A stretch of 64,000 nucleotides of DNA from Maribacter vaceletii (GTDB taxonomy: Bacteria; Bacteroidota; Bacteroidia; Flavobacteriales; Flavobacteriaceae), in contig NZ_RBIQ01000008.1 of assembly GCF_003634105.1 (NCBI RefSeq), positions 707,606-771,605 on the forward strand, read 5' to 3'. Positions 9,358 to 17,880 of this stretch are shown here, in pieces. The stretch's first letter is position 1, and every line of letters starts with the position of its first letter. Both the position numbers and the translations under genes were made by a program. Below the pieces are notes generated by a model. It ran no database searches. It was not told the origin of the DNA and saw only the letters and a list, made by a program, of their open reading frames with translations.

Positions 9358-11391
9358 ATGAAAAATATAAAAAACTTATTTAAAGCCATGTTTTTGTTTT
9401 CTCTGGCATTTTTTATTGCCTGTGATGACGATGAATATGAAGTACCTGGGTCTTTTGTCGATTTATCTATAACAATGACCTCTGGAGCTTCTGCTACAAG
9501 AGAGTCTACAGTAAATGGCTTTTTCTCCTTTAGCGATTTATCTGCTGGGGCTATAGAACAAGAATGGAGAATTCCAGAAAGTGCATTTTTCTTGGAAGGT
9601 CCTATTCCTAATAACCTAGATAATCATGATGAATACATAATTAATCCAGGTGAGACAGTATCTACAGATAAAACAGTTCATATAATGTGGACAGAAGGAG
9701 ATACTTTAACAAAAGTTGGATATTACGGTGTATTCCCTGATTCTACATCTTTTAGATTCCCTGCCTATTGGGATTCTGATTTAGGAGAAGCTGTAGAAGA
9801 CACTATACAAACCAATTTTATTAATGGTCAATGGATTGCAGAATATGAATTCACTATAGATGTTTACGATTCTGTAGTTGCCACACCAGAAGTAAGAACT
9901 TTAGATGAAACCGTTATTGATCATGAGAATACAGCTTCAATAACCTTAAATTTTGGGGATCAATTAATCTTTGAAGATTTAAGTGGTCTTATAGTAGGGA
10001 ATACTTCTCGTCCTAATACTACTAGATGGAGAGTACGTACTACAGAAGAAAATGAAGACGACCGAACTAGTGTTTATACCAGCAATACTACTAGGTTAGA
10101 GCTAGATGAAAGAGTTCTAGATACTATTACTTTTGATGAACTTGGTGATTATAGAGTAGAATTACTAGCGACTAGAGAAAGAACAGAGAGATTAAGAGTA
10201 AATGAAGATGAGTATATAATCCCAACTATTATTACAGTTATTCCTTTAGCTGAAGATTTAGTCATAGATAGCTCCCTTCCTGTTACCGAAAGAGATGATG
10301 ATCGTATTGCTATTTTTGTATCTTCTCCTTTAGCACCTTCAGAAACTAGTCCTTCTGCTAATTTTGATGTAAAAGTAGATGGCACATCAGTCCCTGTAGA
10401 ATCGGTTACTTTTTCGTCACGTACTAGTGGCGGAGAAGTTGTTGGTGGAATAATTAATTTAACTTTAGACATTCCTTTAGTACCAACAGATGCTTCTAAA
10501 ACGGTAACAGTTTCGTATGACGGACAAGGTGGTATTACATCTCGAGATTTAAGACCTTTACAAGCTTTTCCTGATACTGCAATAGAAGTTTATGTACCTA
10601 CACCAATGGTACAAACAGGAGATGCAGTTGGATCTTCAGATCAAAAAATACTAATTCCTTTTGATCAAGACATAGATCCTGCTTCTATTTCTGGAGCAAC
10701 GGATGCTACTGCAGGATTTACAGTAACATTAAACGGAGGAGCTGGTACAGTTTCTAATGTTGCGGTAAATGCAGATAATGCGAACATGCTAGAGATTAGT
10801 TTAGCAGAAAGTGTTTATAGTGATGATACTATTACTGTAGCTTATACAGGTCCAGGAGAAATATTATCTGTAGGCGGTGGTGCTATTAATGATTTTAGTG
10901 CCATAGCTGTAACACCGTATGGAGAAAATATATTCCCTGTAAATAGTTTTGATACTGCTGGTTTTTGGAAAAATGTAAGAACAGATGGTAGTATGCTTAC
11001 TTTTATAGACCCTACACCTGTTATTATTCCTAGTGGAGCATCTAATGTTGCTTATATGAATGATCCAGCAGGGACAAAAACCCATATGGTAAGCTCAGAC
11101 AACCCAACAACTCTAGAACCTGGAGATTATATGGTTAAGTATAGTTTTTATTTGAACGCTGCGCATGCATCTGCCGAAAAATTATTTGTTGATGGCGGTG
11201 TCGGAGAGATAACAACAACTTTAACCAATAGATGGGCAACTTCAGCTAAAGGAACATGGGTTGAGACAGAAGCTACTTTTACTGTAGCAACTGGAGGTGA
11301 TTTCTCTTTCAGACTTCAAGGTATTCCAGCTCCAATAAGTGATCTTTACATTGATGATTTTCAGGTTTTAAAAGTTGCTTTAAGACCTTAA
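9358..11391 (+). CDS. Surface lipoprotein with PKD-like, SwmB-like and carbohydrate-binding-like domains
   Basis: Third gene of the susCD operon, starting 17 bases after susD, in the position of a surface glycan-binding protein (SusE/SusF analogue). It has 677 residues. The lipobox LAFFIAC puts the lipidated Cys at residue 22, followed by the acidic DDDEYE typical of surface-exported lipoproteins. The N-terminal half looks like two PKD/Ig-like modules (for example LGDYRVELLAT). About 412-505 resembles a SwmB-like repeat (TPMVQTGDAVGSSDQKILI onward). The last 160 residues have the beta-rich look of a carbohydrate-binding jelly roll, ending DLYIDDFQVLKV. No catalytic motif was seen. The ligand-binding role is inferred from position and architecture. 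Confidence 0.8.
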   Translation: MKNIKNLFKAMFLFSLAFFIACDDDEYEVPGSFVDLSITMTSGASATRESTVNGFFSFSDLSAGAIEQEWRIPESAFFLEGPIPNNLDNHDEYIINPGETVSTDKTVHIMWTEGDTLTKVGYYGVFPDSTSFRFPAYWDSDLGEAVEDTIQTNFINGQWIAEYEFTIDVYDSVVATPEVRTLDETVIDHENTASITLNFGDQLIFEDLSGLIVGNTSRPNTTRWRVRTTEENEDDRTSVYTSNTTRLELDERVLDTITFDELGDYRVELLATRERTERLRVNEDEYIIPTIITVIPLAEDLVIDSSLPVTERDDDRIAIFVSSPLAPSETSPSANFDVKVDGTSVPVESVTFSSRTSGGEVVGGIINLTLDIPLVPTDASKTVTVSYDGQGGITSRDLRPLQAFPDTAIEVYVPTPMVQTGDAVGSSDQKILIPFDQDIDPASISGATDATAGFTVTLNGGAGTVSNVAVNADNANMLEISLAESVYSDDTITVAYTGPGEILSVGGGAINDFSAIAVTPYGENIFPVNSFDTAGFWKNVRTDGSMLTFIDPTPVIIPSGASNVAYMNDPAGTKTHMVSSDNPTTLEPGDYMVKYSFYLNAAHASAEKLFVDGGVGEITTTLTNRWATSAKGTWVETEATFTVATGGDFSFRLQGIPAPISDLYIDDFQVLKVALRP

Positions 11392-11420
11392 GTTAGTAGT
11401 TTAAGTAGTTAATTCAATTA

Positions 11421-11460
11421 ATACCCCATTTGATGCTCATCAAATGGGGTATTTAATTCT
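11421..11460 (+). terminator. Rho-independent terminator of the susCD operon
   Basis: A 15-bp perfect inverted repeat (ATACCCCATTTGATG and its complement, 11421-11452) with a two-base spacer is followed by a T-rich tail. It lies 30 bases after the surface lipoprotein stop codon. Confidence 0.85.
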
Positions 11461-11669
11461 TTACTATAGAGGTCAGTAGATAAATATGCAACAGTAGATA
11501 TCTTCAACGGATTGAAATTATGCCTTTTAAAAAGATTAACGTTGTCAGTTCGAGAGGAGTCGAGAACTACTCGTTAGTTCTATATTGACTTCGACTTCGC
11601 TCCCCCTAACATTTACAAAAAATTTGAGCTGTAATCTAGGTAACTATCTACCGACCTCTGCTTTATTAT
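11459..11669. repeat. Small inverted-repeat element containing a flavobacterial intergenic repeat
   Basis: Ends AGAGGTCAGTAGATA (11468-11482) and TATCTACCGACCTCT (11645-11659) are inverted copies with one mismatch in 15, enclosing 192 bases in all. Inside, near 11548, is GTCAGTTCGAGAGGAGTCGA, a version of the TCGAG...GTCGAG palindromic motif scattered through intergenic DNA of many flavobacteria. Immediately outside the arms are CTTTACTAT (11459-11467) and CTTTATTAT (11661-11669), matching at 8 of 9, which could be a target-site duplication but may be chance in AT-rich DNA. No ORF inside. The MITE-like interpretation is inference. Confidence 0.45.
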
Positions 11670-11722
11670 TTTTCTTTTCAAAAAAAGATAAAGTGGAAAT
11701 AAATATATAAGTACATATAAAT

Positions 11723-11758
11723 AAAAAACCTGAAGAGTTAAATTCTTCAGGTTTTTTT
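11723..11758 (-). terminator. Terminator of carB
   Basis: Hairpin AACCTGAAGA/TCTTCAGGTT with A and T runs on both sides, 31 bases beyond the carB stop codon. The symmetry would let it work in both directions. Confidence 0.85.
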
Positions 11759-11789
11759 ATCACTTAAGTAATTACTCTAAAAAAGACTA

Positions 11790-14642
11790 TTACTTGCTTA
11801 AGTACATTTTACGTCTAGAGTAAAGATTGTAAAAATCATCATCCTTTAAACTATCTATAAATAATATACTTTCCCCTGTACTTTTCATTTCAGGGCCTAA
11901 GTTTTTATTTACATTAGGGAATTTATTAAAAGAGAATACAGGTTGTTTTATAGCATAACCGTCTAACTGCGGGTTAAAATTAAAATCCTTCAATTTCTTA
12001 TCCCCTATCATCACTTTAGTTGCATAGTTTACATAAGGTTCTTTATATGCCTTAGCAATAAAAGGAACCGTTCTAGAAGCTCTTGGGTTAGCTTCTATGA
12101 TATAAACCGTATCATCTTTAATAGCAAACTGTATGTTAATAAGACCCACCGTATTTAAAGCTAAAGCAATTTTCTTAGTATGATCTTTAATTTGTTGCAT
12201 TACAAACTCTCCAAGATTAAAAGGAGGTAACGTAGAATTACTATCGCCAGAGTGTACACCACAAGGTTCTATATGCTCCATTATACCAATAATGTAAACA
12301 TCTTCCCCATCACAGATAGCATCTGCCTCTGCTTCTATTGCGCCATCTAAATAATGATCCAAAAGAAGTTTATTTCCTGGAATAGATTTTAATAAATTAA
12401 CAACATGCTCTTCTAGCTCTTCTTTATTAATTACAATTTTCATTCCTTGCCCACCTAATACATAAGAAGGTCTTATTAATAAAGGAAAGTCTAATTGGTC
12501 TGCTAATGCAGAAGCCTCATCCGCTGTTTCAGCAATTCCGAATTTTGGAAATGGTATTTTTAAATCCGTTAATAAATCTGAGAAACGCCCTCTATCTTCC
12601 GCTAAATCTAACGCGTCAAAGCTAGTTCCTATAATTTTAACTCCGTATTTTTCTAATTTCTCTGCTAGTTTTAAGGCGGTTTGCCCTCCTAACTGAACTA
12701 TTACACCTTCCGGTTTTTCATGACGAATTATATCATAAATATGTTCCCAGAAAACTGGCTCAAAATAAAGTTTATCTGCCGTATCAAAATCGGTAGAAAC
12801 CGTTTCAGGATTACAGTTAATCATAATAGTTTCATAACCACATTCTGCAGCTGCTAAAACACCATGCACACAACAGTAATCAAACTCAATCCCCTGCCCT
12901 ATCCTATTTGGACCAGAACCAAGAACCACAATTTTCTTTTTATCGGTAACTTCACTGTCATTTGCAACATAAAGTTCACCTTCTGGAGTTTCTATTTCTG
13001 CTTCAAAAGTAGAATAGTAATATGGCGTCATTGCTTTAAACTCTGCCGCACAGGTATCTACAAGCTTGTACACCCTGTTAATATTCATTTCTACTCTCTT
13101 GTTATAAACTTCGCTCTCATAACAATCTAACATATGTGCTATTTGGCGATCTGCAAAACCTTTTTGCTTAGCCTCTAACATTAAATCTTTGTTTAATGAT
13201 GCTATTGTATAAGTAGAAATTTCTTTCTCTAAAAAGTGCAATTCTTCATATTGTTTTAAGAACCACATATCAATTTTTGTAATCTCATGGATTCTACTTA
13301 GTGGAATTCCAATTTGTATAGCGTCATAAATAACAAAAACTCTATCCCAACTTGGAATTTTTAATTTGCTAATTATTTTTTCATAATCTCTATATCCCTT
13401 ACCATCGGCTCCTAAGCCATTACGCTTTATTTCTAAAGACTGTGTTGCTTTATGCAACGCTTCTTGGAAAGAACGGCCTATACCCATAACCTCCCCAACA
13501 GATTTCATTTGTAGACCTAAAGTGCGATCAGAGCCTTCGAACTTATCAAAGTTCCAACGTGGTATTTTTACAATAACATAATCTAATGTAGGCTCAAATA
13601 ATGCCGAAGTAGATTTTGTAATTTGATTATCTAACTCATCTAAATGATAGCCAATAGCTAATTTAGTAGCTATTTTGGCAATAGGATACCCTGTTGCTTT
13701 TGAAGCCAATGCGGAAGAACGAGATACTCTAGGGTTAATCTCAATAGCAATTATATCTTCATTTTCATCTGGGCTTACTGCAAATTGCACATTACACCCT
13801 CCTGCAAAATCTCCAATACTACGCATCATATGTATAGCCATATCACGCATTTTTTGATAAGTTCTATCTGAAAGTGTCATTGCTGGTGCCACAGTGATAG
13901 AATCTCCAGTATGGATTCCCATTGGATCCATATTTTCAATAGCACAAATAATTACTACATTATCATTCTTATCACGTAATAATTCTAATTCGTATTCTTT
14001 CCAGCCCATTAAGGCTTTATCAATCATTACTTCATGAATTGGCGATACTTCTAGACCAACACTAAGCAATTCATCAAAATCTTCTGGTTTATATACTATA
14101 GATGCCCCTGCGCCACCCAATGTGTAAGATGCTCTAATAACTAAAGGAAACCCAAATTCCTGTGCTATTTCTTTTCCTTTTAGGAAAGATGTAGCGGTTG
14201 CTTGTGGAGCCATACCAACCCCAATTTTAAGCATTAATTCACGAAATTGTTCTCTATCCTCCGTTATATTAATAGCATCAATATCTACACCAATAAGTTC
14301 TACATTAAAATCTTCCCAAATTCCTTTTTCATCTGCCTCAATACATAAATTTAATGCAGTTTGACCTCCCATTGTAGGTAAAACAGCATCTATATTTGGA
14401 TGATTTTTAAGAATCTCAATAATAGATTTTGTTGTTAAAGGCTTAAGGTATACGTGATCCGCCATAGAGGGATCCGTCATAATGGTAGCTGGGTTACTAT
14501 TAATCAAAATTGTTTCAATCCCTTCTTCTCGTAAACTTCTAAGAGATTGTGAACCAGCATAATCAAACTCACAAGCTTGTCCAATAACTATAGGTCCGGA
14601 TCCTATTAATAAAACGCATTTTAAATCTTTTCTTTTTGGCAT
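11790..14642 (-). CDS. carB: Carbamoyl-phosphate synthase large subunit lacking the allosteric domain
   Basis: Makes carbamoyl phosphate from bicarbonate, ammonia (from the CarA glutaminase) and two ATP, feeding pyrimidine and arginine synthesis. The 950 residues hold both ATP-grasp halves: the first begins LIGSGPIVIGQACEFDYAGS, the second VLGSGPNRIGQGIEFDYCCV at about residue 565. Glycine-rich ATP loops are present (RASYTLGGAGASIV and RPSYVLGGQGMKIV). The chain ends soon after NLGPEMKSTGE, so the C-terminal MGS-like regulatory domain (about 120 residues in E. coli CarB, 1073 in total) is absent. The stop is clean and I recall this short form as usual in Flavobacteriia, so it is not a local truncation. 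carA is not adjacent. Monocistronic, downstream of the rpmH terminator. Confidence 0.96.
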   Translation of the reverse strand: MPKRKDLKCVLLIGSGPIVIGQACEFDYAGSQSLRSLREEGIETILINSNPATIMTDPSMADHVYLKPLTTKSIIEILKNHPNIDAVLPTMGGQTALNLCIEADEKGIWEDFNVELIGVDIDAINITEDREQFRELMLKIGVGMAPQATATSFLKGKEIAQEFGFPLVIRASYTLGGAGASIVYKPEDFDELLSVGLEVSPIHEVMIDKALMGWKEYELELLRDKNDNVVIICAIENMDPMGIHTGDSITVAPAMTLSDRTYQKMRDMAIHMMRSIGDFAGGCNVQFAVSPDENEDIIAIEINPRVSRSSALASKATGYPIAKIATKLAIGYHLDELDNQITKSTSALFEPTLDYVIVKIPRWNFDKFEGSDRTLGLQMKSVGEVMGIGRSFQEALHKATQSLEIKRNGLGADGKGYRDYEKIISKLKIPSWDRVFVIYDAIQIGIPLSRIHEITKIDMWFLKQYEELHFLEKEISTYTIASLNKDLMLEAKQKGFADRQIAHMLDCYESEVYNKRVEMNINRVYKLVDTCAAEFKAMTPYYYSTFEAEIETPEGELYVANDSEVTDKKKIVVLGSGPNRIGQGIEFDYCCVHGVLAAAECGYETIMINCNPETVSTDFDTADKLYFEPVFWEHIYDIIRHEKPEGVIVQLGGQTALKLAEKLEKYGVKIIGTSFDALDLAEDRGRFSDLLTDLKIPFPKFGIAETADEASALADQLDFPLLIRPSYVLGGQGMKIVINKEELEEHVVNLLKSIPGNKLLLDHYLDGAIEAEADAICDGEDVYIIGIMEHIEPCGVHSGDSNSTLPPFNLGEFVMQQIKDHTKKIALALNTVGLINIQFAIKDDTVYIIEANPRASRTVPFIAKAYKEPYVNYATKVMIGDKKLKDFNFNPQLDGYAIKQPVFSFNKFPNVNKNLGPEMKSTGESILFIDSLKDDDFYNLYSRRKMYLSK

Positions 14643-14681
14643 GGGTGTATTCTATAATTTGTGTTTCTAAAAAATTTGGTC

Positions 14682-14716
14682 AAAAAAAAGGTGCTACTCT
14701 TAAAAAAGTAACACCT
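14682..14716 (-). terminator. Terminator of rpmH
   Basis: On the minus strand, GGTGTTACT pairs with AGTAGCACC (one G-U pair) across an A/T loop and is followed by eight T residues. It lies 25 bases after the rpmH stop and directly before carB. Confidence 0.8.
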
Positions 14717-14741
14717 TAATATTTTTAAAATAATGAAATCA

Positions 14742-14909
14742 TTACTTCTTATGTCTTGTTTCAGATGAAACAGTCAATTTCTTTCTTCCTTTAGCTCTTC
14801 TTCTAGCAAGAACTTTTCTTCCATTTACAGAAGCCATACGCTCTCTGAAACCATGTTTATTCTTTCTCTTACGCTTAGATGGCTGATATGTTCTTTTTTG
14901 TCCTGGCAT
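14742..14909 (-). CDS. rpmH: 50S ribosomal protein L34
   Basis: Short basic protein of the large ribosomal subunit. The 55-residue product begins [20 protein letters not shown] and continues [20 protein letters not shown], which is the whole L34 signature. The C-terminal extension [13 protein letters not shown] is a little longer than the 44-46 residues of most bacteria, as is usual in flavobacteria. It has its own strong promoter upstream and a terminator downstream, so it is monocistronic here. The dnaA/rnpA neighbours found in many bacteria are absent. Confidence 0.97.
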   Translation of the reverse strand: MPGQKRTYQPSKRKRKNKHGFRERMASVNGRKVLARRRAKGRKKLTVSSETRHKK

Positions 14910-14965
14910 TTTTTAATCCTTTTTGTTATTTTCAAAATTACGATCCTAACCGTAAAATCTGGGCG

Positions 14966-14996
14966 CAAATATACAAAGAGTTTTTGCATTGACAAA
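14966..14996 (-). promoter_or_regulatory. Bacteroidota-type sigma promoter of rpmH
   Basis: Read on the minus strand: TTTG (14996-14993), 19-base spacer, then TATATTTG (14973-14966), an exact fit to the TTTG-N19-TAnnTTTG consensus of Bacteroidota housekeeping sigma. It ends 57 bases before the rpmH ATG. Confidence 0.85.
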
Positions 14997-15119
14997 TCTA
15001 AATAAAAAAATATTTAGGATTGTTTTTATTACTTTTGCCAGAATATTTTTAAAATGCTGTTTTTCATCAAAGAACATAGCATATAAAGACCTAATTTAAG
15101 TAAATAATATATAACTATA

Positions 15120-15635
15120 ATGTTCAACAAAAATTTAAAACTTGTAATTGCCGCTCTTATAATAGCTTATGCTGTATATCAATTTATAGAAGGAAACATT
15201 GGAAATGGCATTTCTTTGCTACTACTCTCTTCTATTTTTATTTTTCTTTACTTTAGAAATGAGATTATTTTACTTTCTTTTTTAAGAATGCGTAAACAAG
15301 ATTTAGCAGGTACCGAAAAATGGTTATCTAAAATAAAAAATCCTGAAGCTGCTCTAACTGTTAAGCAACAAGGGTACTTTAACTACTTACATGGTATCAT
15401 AAATTCGCAAACCAATTTAACTAAAGCAGAAAAATTCTTTAAAAAAGCAATTAAACTAGGCCTAACAATGGATTATGATTTGGCTATGGCCAAATTAAGC
15501 CTTGCCGGTATAGCAATGCAAAAAAGAAGAAAAAGAGAAGCTACCACCCTATTAAGTGAAGCAAAAAAACTTGATAAAAACAAAATGCTTGCGGATCAGA
15601 TAAAAATGATGCAACAGCAAATGAAAAAGATTTAA
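15120..15635 (+). CDS. Membrane protein with a cytosolic TPR-like tail, function unknown
   Basis: 171 residues. Two hydrophobic segments at the N-terminus (about 6-22 and 30-46) anchor it in the inner membrane. The remainder is helical and basic with TPR-like spacing (YFNYLHGIINSQTNLTKAEKFFKKAIKLG, in two halves around residue 98), and reads like one and a half tetratricopeptide repeats. The C-terminus is KMMQQQMKKI. No enzyme motif. It faces the lytic transglycosylase gene convergently across a shared terminator. I do not recognise a named family beyond TPR-like. Confidence 0.75.
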   Translation: MFNKNLKLVIAALIIAYAVYQFIEGNIGNGISLLLLSSIFIFLYFRNEIILLSFLRMRKQDLAGTEKWLSKIKNPEAALTVKQQGYFNYLHGIINSQTNLTKAEKFFKKAIKLGLTMDYDLAMAKLSLAGIAMQKRRKREATTLLSEAKKLDKNKMLADQIKMMQQQMKKI

Positions 15636-15654
15636 CTCCTTTACATATTCATAG

Positions 15655-15693
15655 AAACAATAAGAGCCTTCAAAATGAAGGCTCTTATTGTTT
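15655..15693. terminator. Bidirectional terminator between convergent genes
   Basis: Perfect 18-bp inverted repeat (AAACAATAAGAGCCTTCA and complement) with a three-base loop, placed between the stop codons of two convergent genes. Confidence 0.9.
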
Positions 15694-15708
15694 GATTATA
15701 CCACAGTT

Positions 15709-16656
15709 TTACATTGCTTTATAATATCCTTTATTAGGAATTTCTAATACATACTTTTTTCTAGAGGCATTATTTAAATGCGCCTCTCTTAACCATGGAT
15801 TATGACGCTTTAAAATCTTATAATTAATCTCATATTTAGATGCAAAATCTGCAAAATTAGTTACTGGTTCATTTAACTCTACTTTAAAAGTTGGTATTGC
15901 AGAATACATATCATCTTTATCTATATCAAAACCATATTTATCTGGATTAGATAATATTTCTTTTATTGCCATAATTCTAAAAACATATCTTCCTGTTTCT
16001 TGCCCCAATAACAAATCATAATAATCGTCTACCTTTTGTATTCCTAAGTACTTATTTATTGCACCAGGACCTGCGTTATATGCTGCCGCAGTAAGTGTCC
16101 AGCTTCCATATTTTTTATACCATCTATTTAAATAATCACAAGCTACTTGCGTAGATTTCTCTAAATGATACCTTTCATCTACATTAGAATTTATTTCTAA
16201 ACCATACTCTTTTCCTGTTCCTTTCATTATTTGCCAAAAACCTGTTGCACCTGCATGCGAAACCACATTGGTAAGTGCACTTTCTGCTACTGCTAGATAC
16301 TTAAAATCATCAGGAATTCCGTTTTTAGCCAAAATAGGTTCTATAACTGGAAAATACTTATTTGCTCTTTTCATTAAAAGCAAAGCATTAGACTGCCAGT
16401 AGGTATTTACCAAAAATTCGCGATCTACACGCTCCATTATCTCAGGGTCATTTTGCGGTACTACCTCTTTCGCAAAATTTAAATCTGCAGGTATATCTAT
16501 AGCTGTAATTCTATAAGAAGATTTATCTACACTCTCCTCTGCTTCAATAGTTTTTTTAAGTTCCTGAGTTTTATTTTCATCTTGTACAGCAAATATTAAA
16601 GTACTAACAACAAAAACAACACCCAAAAGCATTAGTATATTTTTTAAAATCTTCAT
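15709..16656 (-). CDS. Lytic murein transglycosylase (MltD/Slt-like catalytic domain)
   Basis: Cleaves the MurNAc-GlcNAc bond of peptidoglycan. 315 residues. An N-terminal hydrophobic segment (about 5-23) is a signal peptide or anchor. The SLT domain (about 105-240) carries YLAVAESALTNV with catalytic Glu125, then SHAGATGFWQIM and the AAYNAGPGAI motif. The tail (FADFASKYEINYKILKRHNPWL) resembles the start of a LysM-like unit but no complete LysM repeat is present, so it is shorter than MltD of proteobacteria. Followed 46 bases upstream by an alpha/beta hydrolase on the same strand, possibly co-transcribed. Confidence 0.9.
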   Translation of the reverse strand: MKILKNILMLLGVVFVVSTLIFAVQDENKTQELKKTIEAEESVDKSSYRITAIDIPADLNFAKEVVPQNDPEIMERVDREFLVNTYWQSNALLLMKRANKYFPVIEPILAKNGIPDDFKYLAVAESALTNVVSHAGATGFWQIMKGTGKEYGLEINSNVDERYHLEKSTQVACDYLNRWYKKYGSWTLTAAAYNAGPGAINKYLGIQKVDDYYDLLLGQETGRYVFRIMAIKEILSNPDKYGFDIDKDDMYSAIPTFKVELNEPVTNFADFASKYEINYKILKRHNPWLREAHLNNASRKKYVLEIPNKGYYKAM

Positions 16657-16702
16657 AATTATTATCTATAGTTTGTTACCCAAAGGTATTAATACAACTT
16701 TC

Positions 16703-17365
16703 TTATTCCAAAATAATTGTAGGTAGTTGCTCATTAAACCATTTTGCCCTATGAATTATCATGGTATGCGTCCCATTTTTTACAGAAATACATTTTTTAA
16801 TGTTTTTTATTGGAAAAACTGGGTCTTTTTCTCCTTGGATATGAATTAAACCTTTAACCTCTTTTTTAGGGTTAAAATTTATTATTTGGTCTATTGCCCA
16901 ATCTATATAACGTTTATCTCTTACAGAAAGGTATTCTTCATACAGAGCCAAACGTTTTGTAGCAGTTTCACCAAAAGCATATTTAGCTAACAATTCTACA
17001 TTATTAACCAAACCCGTTGGTAGCAATTTATGCACTCTAGTATATTTTGCAAATAACATTTTTTTAGGTAGCTCTGCTCTACTCTTAACACTTGAAACTA
17101 TAATAATTTTTCTGAAATTTTTATGTAATGCCATTTCCTGCACTAACATACCGCCAAAAGAAACACCCAATAAGACAGATTTAGGGTGTTTAACCATAGT
17201 ACACATCTTAATTGCATAAGCTTTTAAAGACATACCTTTATTTGGTACAAACCACTCTAACCAATGTATTTTAAATTTATTTCCTGGCAATTTTATACTT
17301 TTAAATATTGACGGATTTGCCGCCATACCTGGCATTAAATAAACATGAACTAAAGAATCTTCCAT
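16703..17365 (-). CDS. Alpha/beta hydrolase
   Basis: Small (220-residue) alpha/beta-hydrolase-fold protein without a signal peptide, so cytosolic. The nucleophile elbow is GVSFGG with Ser69. The catalytic acid is probably Asp181 in QGEKDPVFPI and the histidine His200 in GTHTMI. The N-terminal VYLMPGMAANPSIF gives the oxyanion loop after strand 3. The family includes esterases and acyl hydrolases; the substrate is unknown. It lies directly upstream of the transglycosylase gene on the same strand. Confidence 0.85.
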   Translation of the reverse strand: MEDSLVHVYLMPGMAANPSIFKSIKLPGNKFKIHWLEWFVPNKGMSLKAYAIKMCTMVKHPKSVLLGVSFGGMLVQEMALHKNFRKIIIVSSVKSRAELPKKMLFAKYTRVHKLLPTGLVNNVELLAKYAFGETATKRLALYEEYLSVRDKRYIDWAIDQIINFNPKKEVKGLIHIQGEKDPVFPIKNIKKCISVKNGTHTMIIHRAKWFNEQLPTIILE

Positions 17366-17532
17366 AGGTATCTGAATAGCTATAAACTAGGATTTTAGCT
17401 TTTTTTTTAGTAACTTTGAGTCTTGCACATTAAATACACTACACAAAGTGTTATTTCTTGTAAATGTATGTAAAATTACAACTTAAGAACATTGTAATTT
17501 TTAACAAATACCAAAAATTAAAATCTAACTAT

Positions 17533-17826
17533 ATGAATGAAGTAGAAATTAATGACAACAGTTTCTTGCGCCAATTTGAAACTACTGTTCAGGGGCATTT
17601 AGCAAAAATTGAATATTCTTCCCAAGAAAGAAAAGTTTTTTTAACTAAGCTTGTTATCCCTGAAGGGGTTTCCAAAGAAGGTTTTAAAGAAGATTTTATT
17701 AAGGCTGTATTAAACACTATTCAAGAAAAGAATTTAAGAGTTGTTCCTACAAGTCCAGAAATTGCTGGTTTTCTTAGAAAAAACAGACAATACAAAGGAA
17801 TGCTTCCTATAGGTATTAGAATCTAA
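17533..17826 (+). CDS. Small GNAT-like N-acetyltransferase (YjdJ/NATD1 type)
   Basis: 97 residues from MNEVEINDNSFLRQFE. The family is a minimal single-domain GNAT fold in which an acetyl-CoA-dependent transfer is presumed but rarely shown. Seen here are the core strand motif RQFETTVQGHLAKIEYSS, the turn LTKLVIPEG, and the late helix and strand FIKAVLNTIQEKNLRVVPTSPEI. The open frame extends 23 codons upstream but that part is low-complexity; this ATG matches family length. A TAACTTTG element at 17411-17418 could be its promoter -7, leaving a 5' leader of about 110 bases. Confidence 0.8.
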   Translation: MNEVEINDNSFLRQFETTVQGHLAKIEYSSQERKVFLTKLVIPEGVSKEGFKEDFIKAVLNTIQEKNLRVVPTSPEIAGFLRKNRQYKGMLPIGIRI

Positions 17827-17846
17827 ATTTTAGATTAAGAAATTAA

Positions 17847-17880
17847 AAAGTCTCAATAGCAGTATTGGGACTTTTTTTTA
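17847..17880 (+). terminator. Terminator overlapping the mtaB stop codon
   Basis: Hairpin AGTCTCAATA/TATTGGGACT (one G-U pair, loop GCAG) with a T run, serving the acetyltransferase gene. The end of the T run provides the TTA that is the stop codon of the convergent mtaB gene. Confidence 0.85.

Noticed and set aside
10149..10472. 107-codon minus-strand open frame inside the third PUL gene
   Set aside because: Antisense shadow with low-complexity Ser/Thr-rich translation and no start signals.
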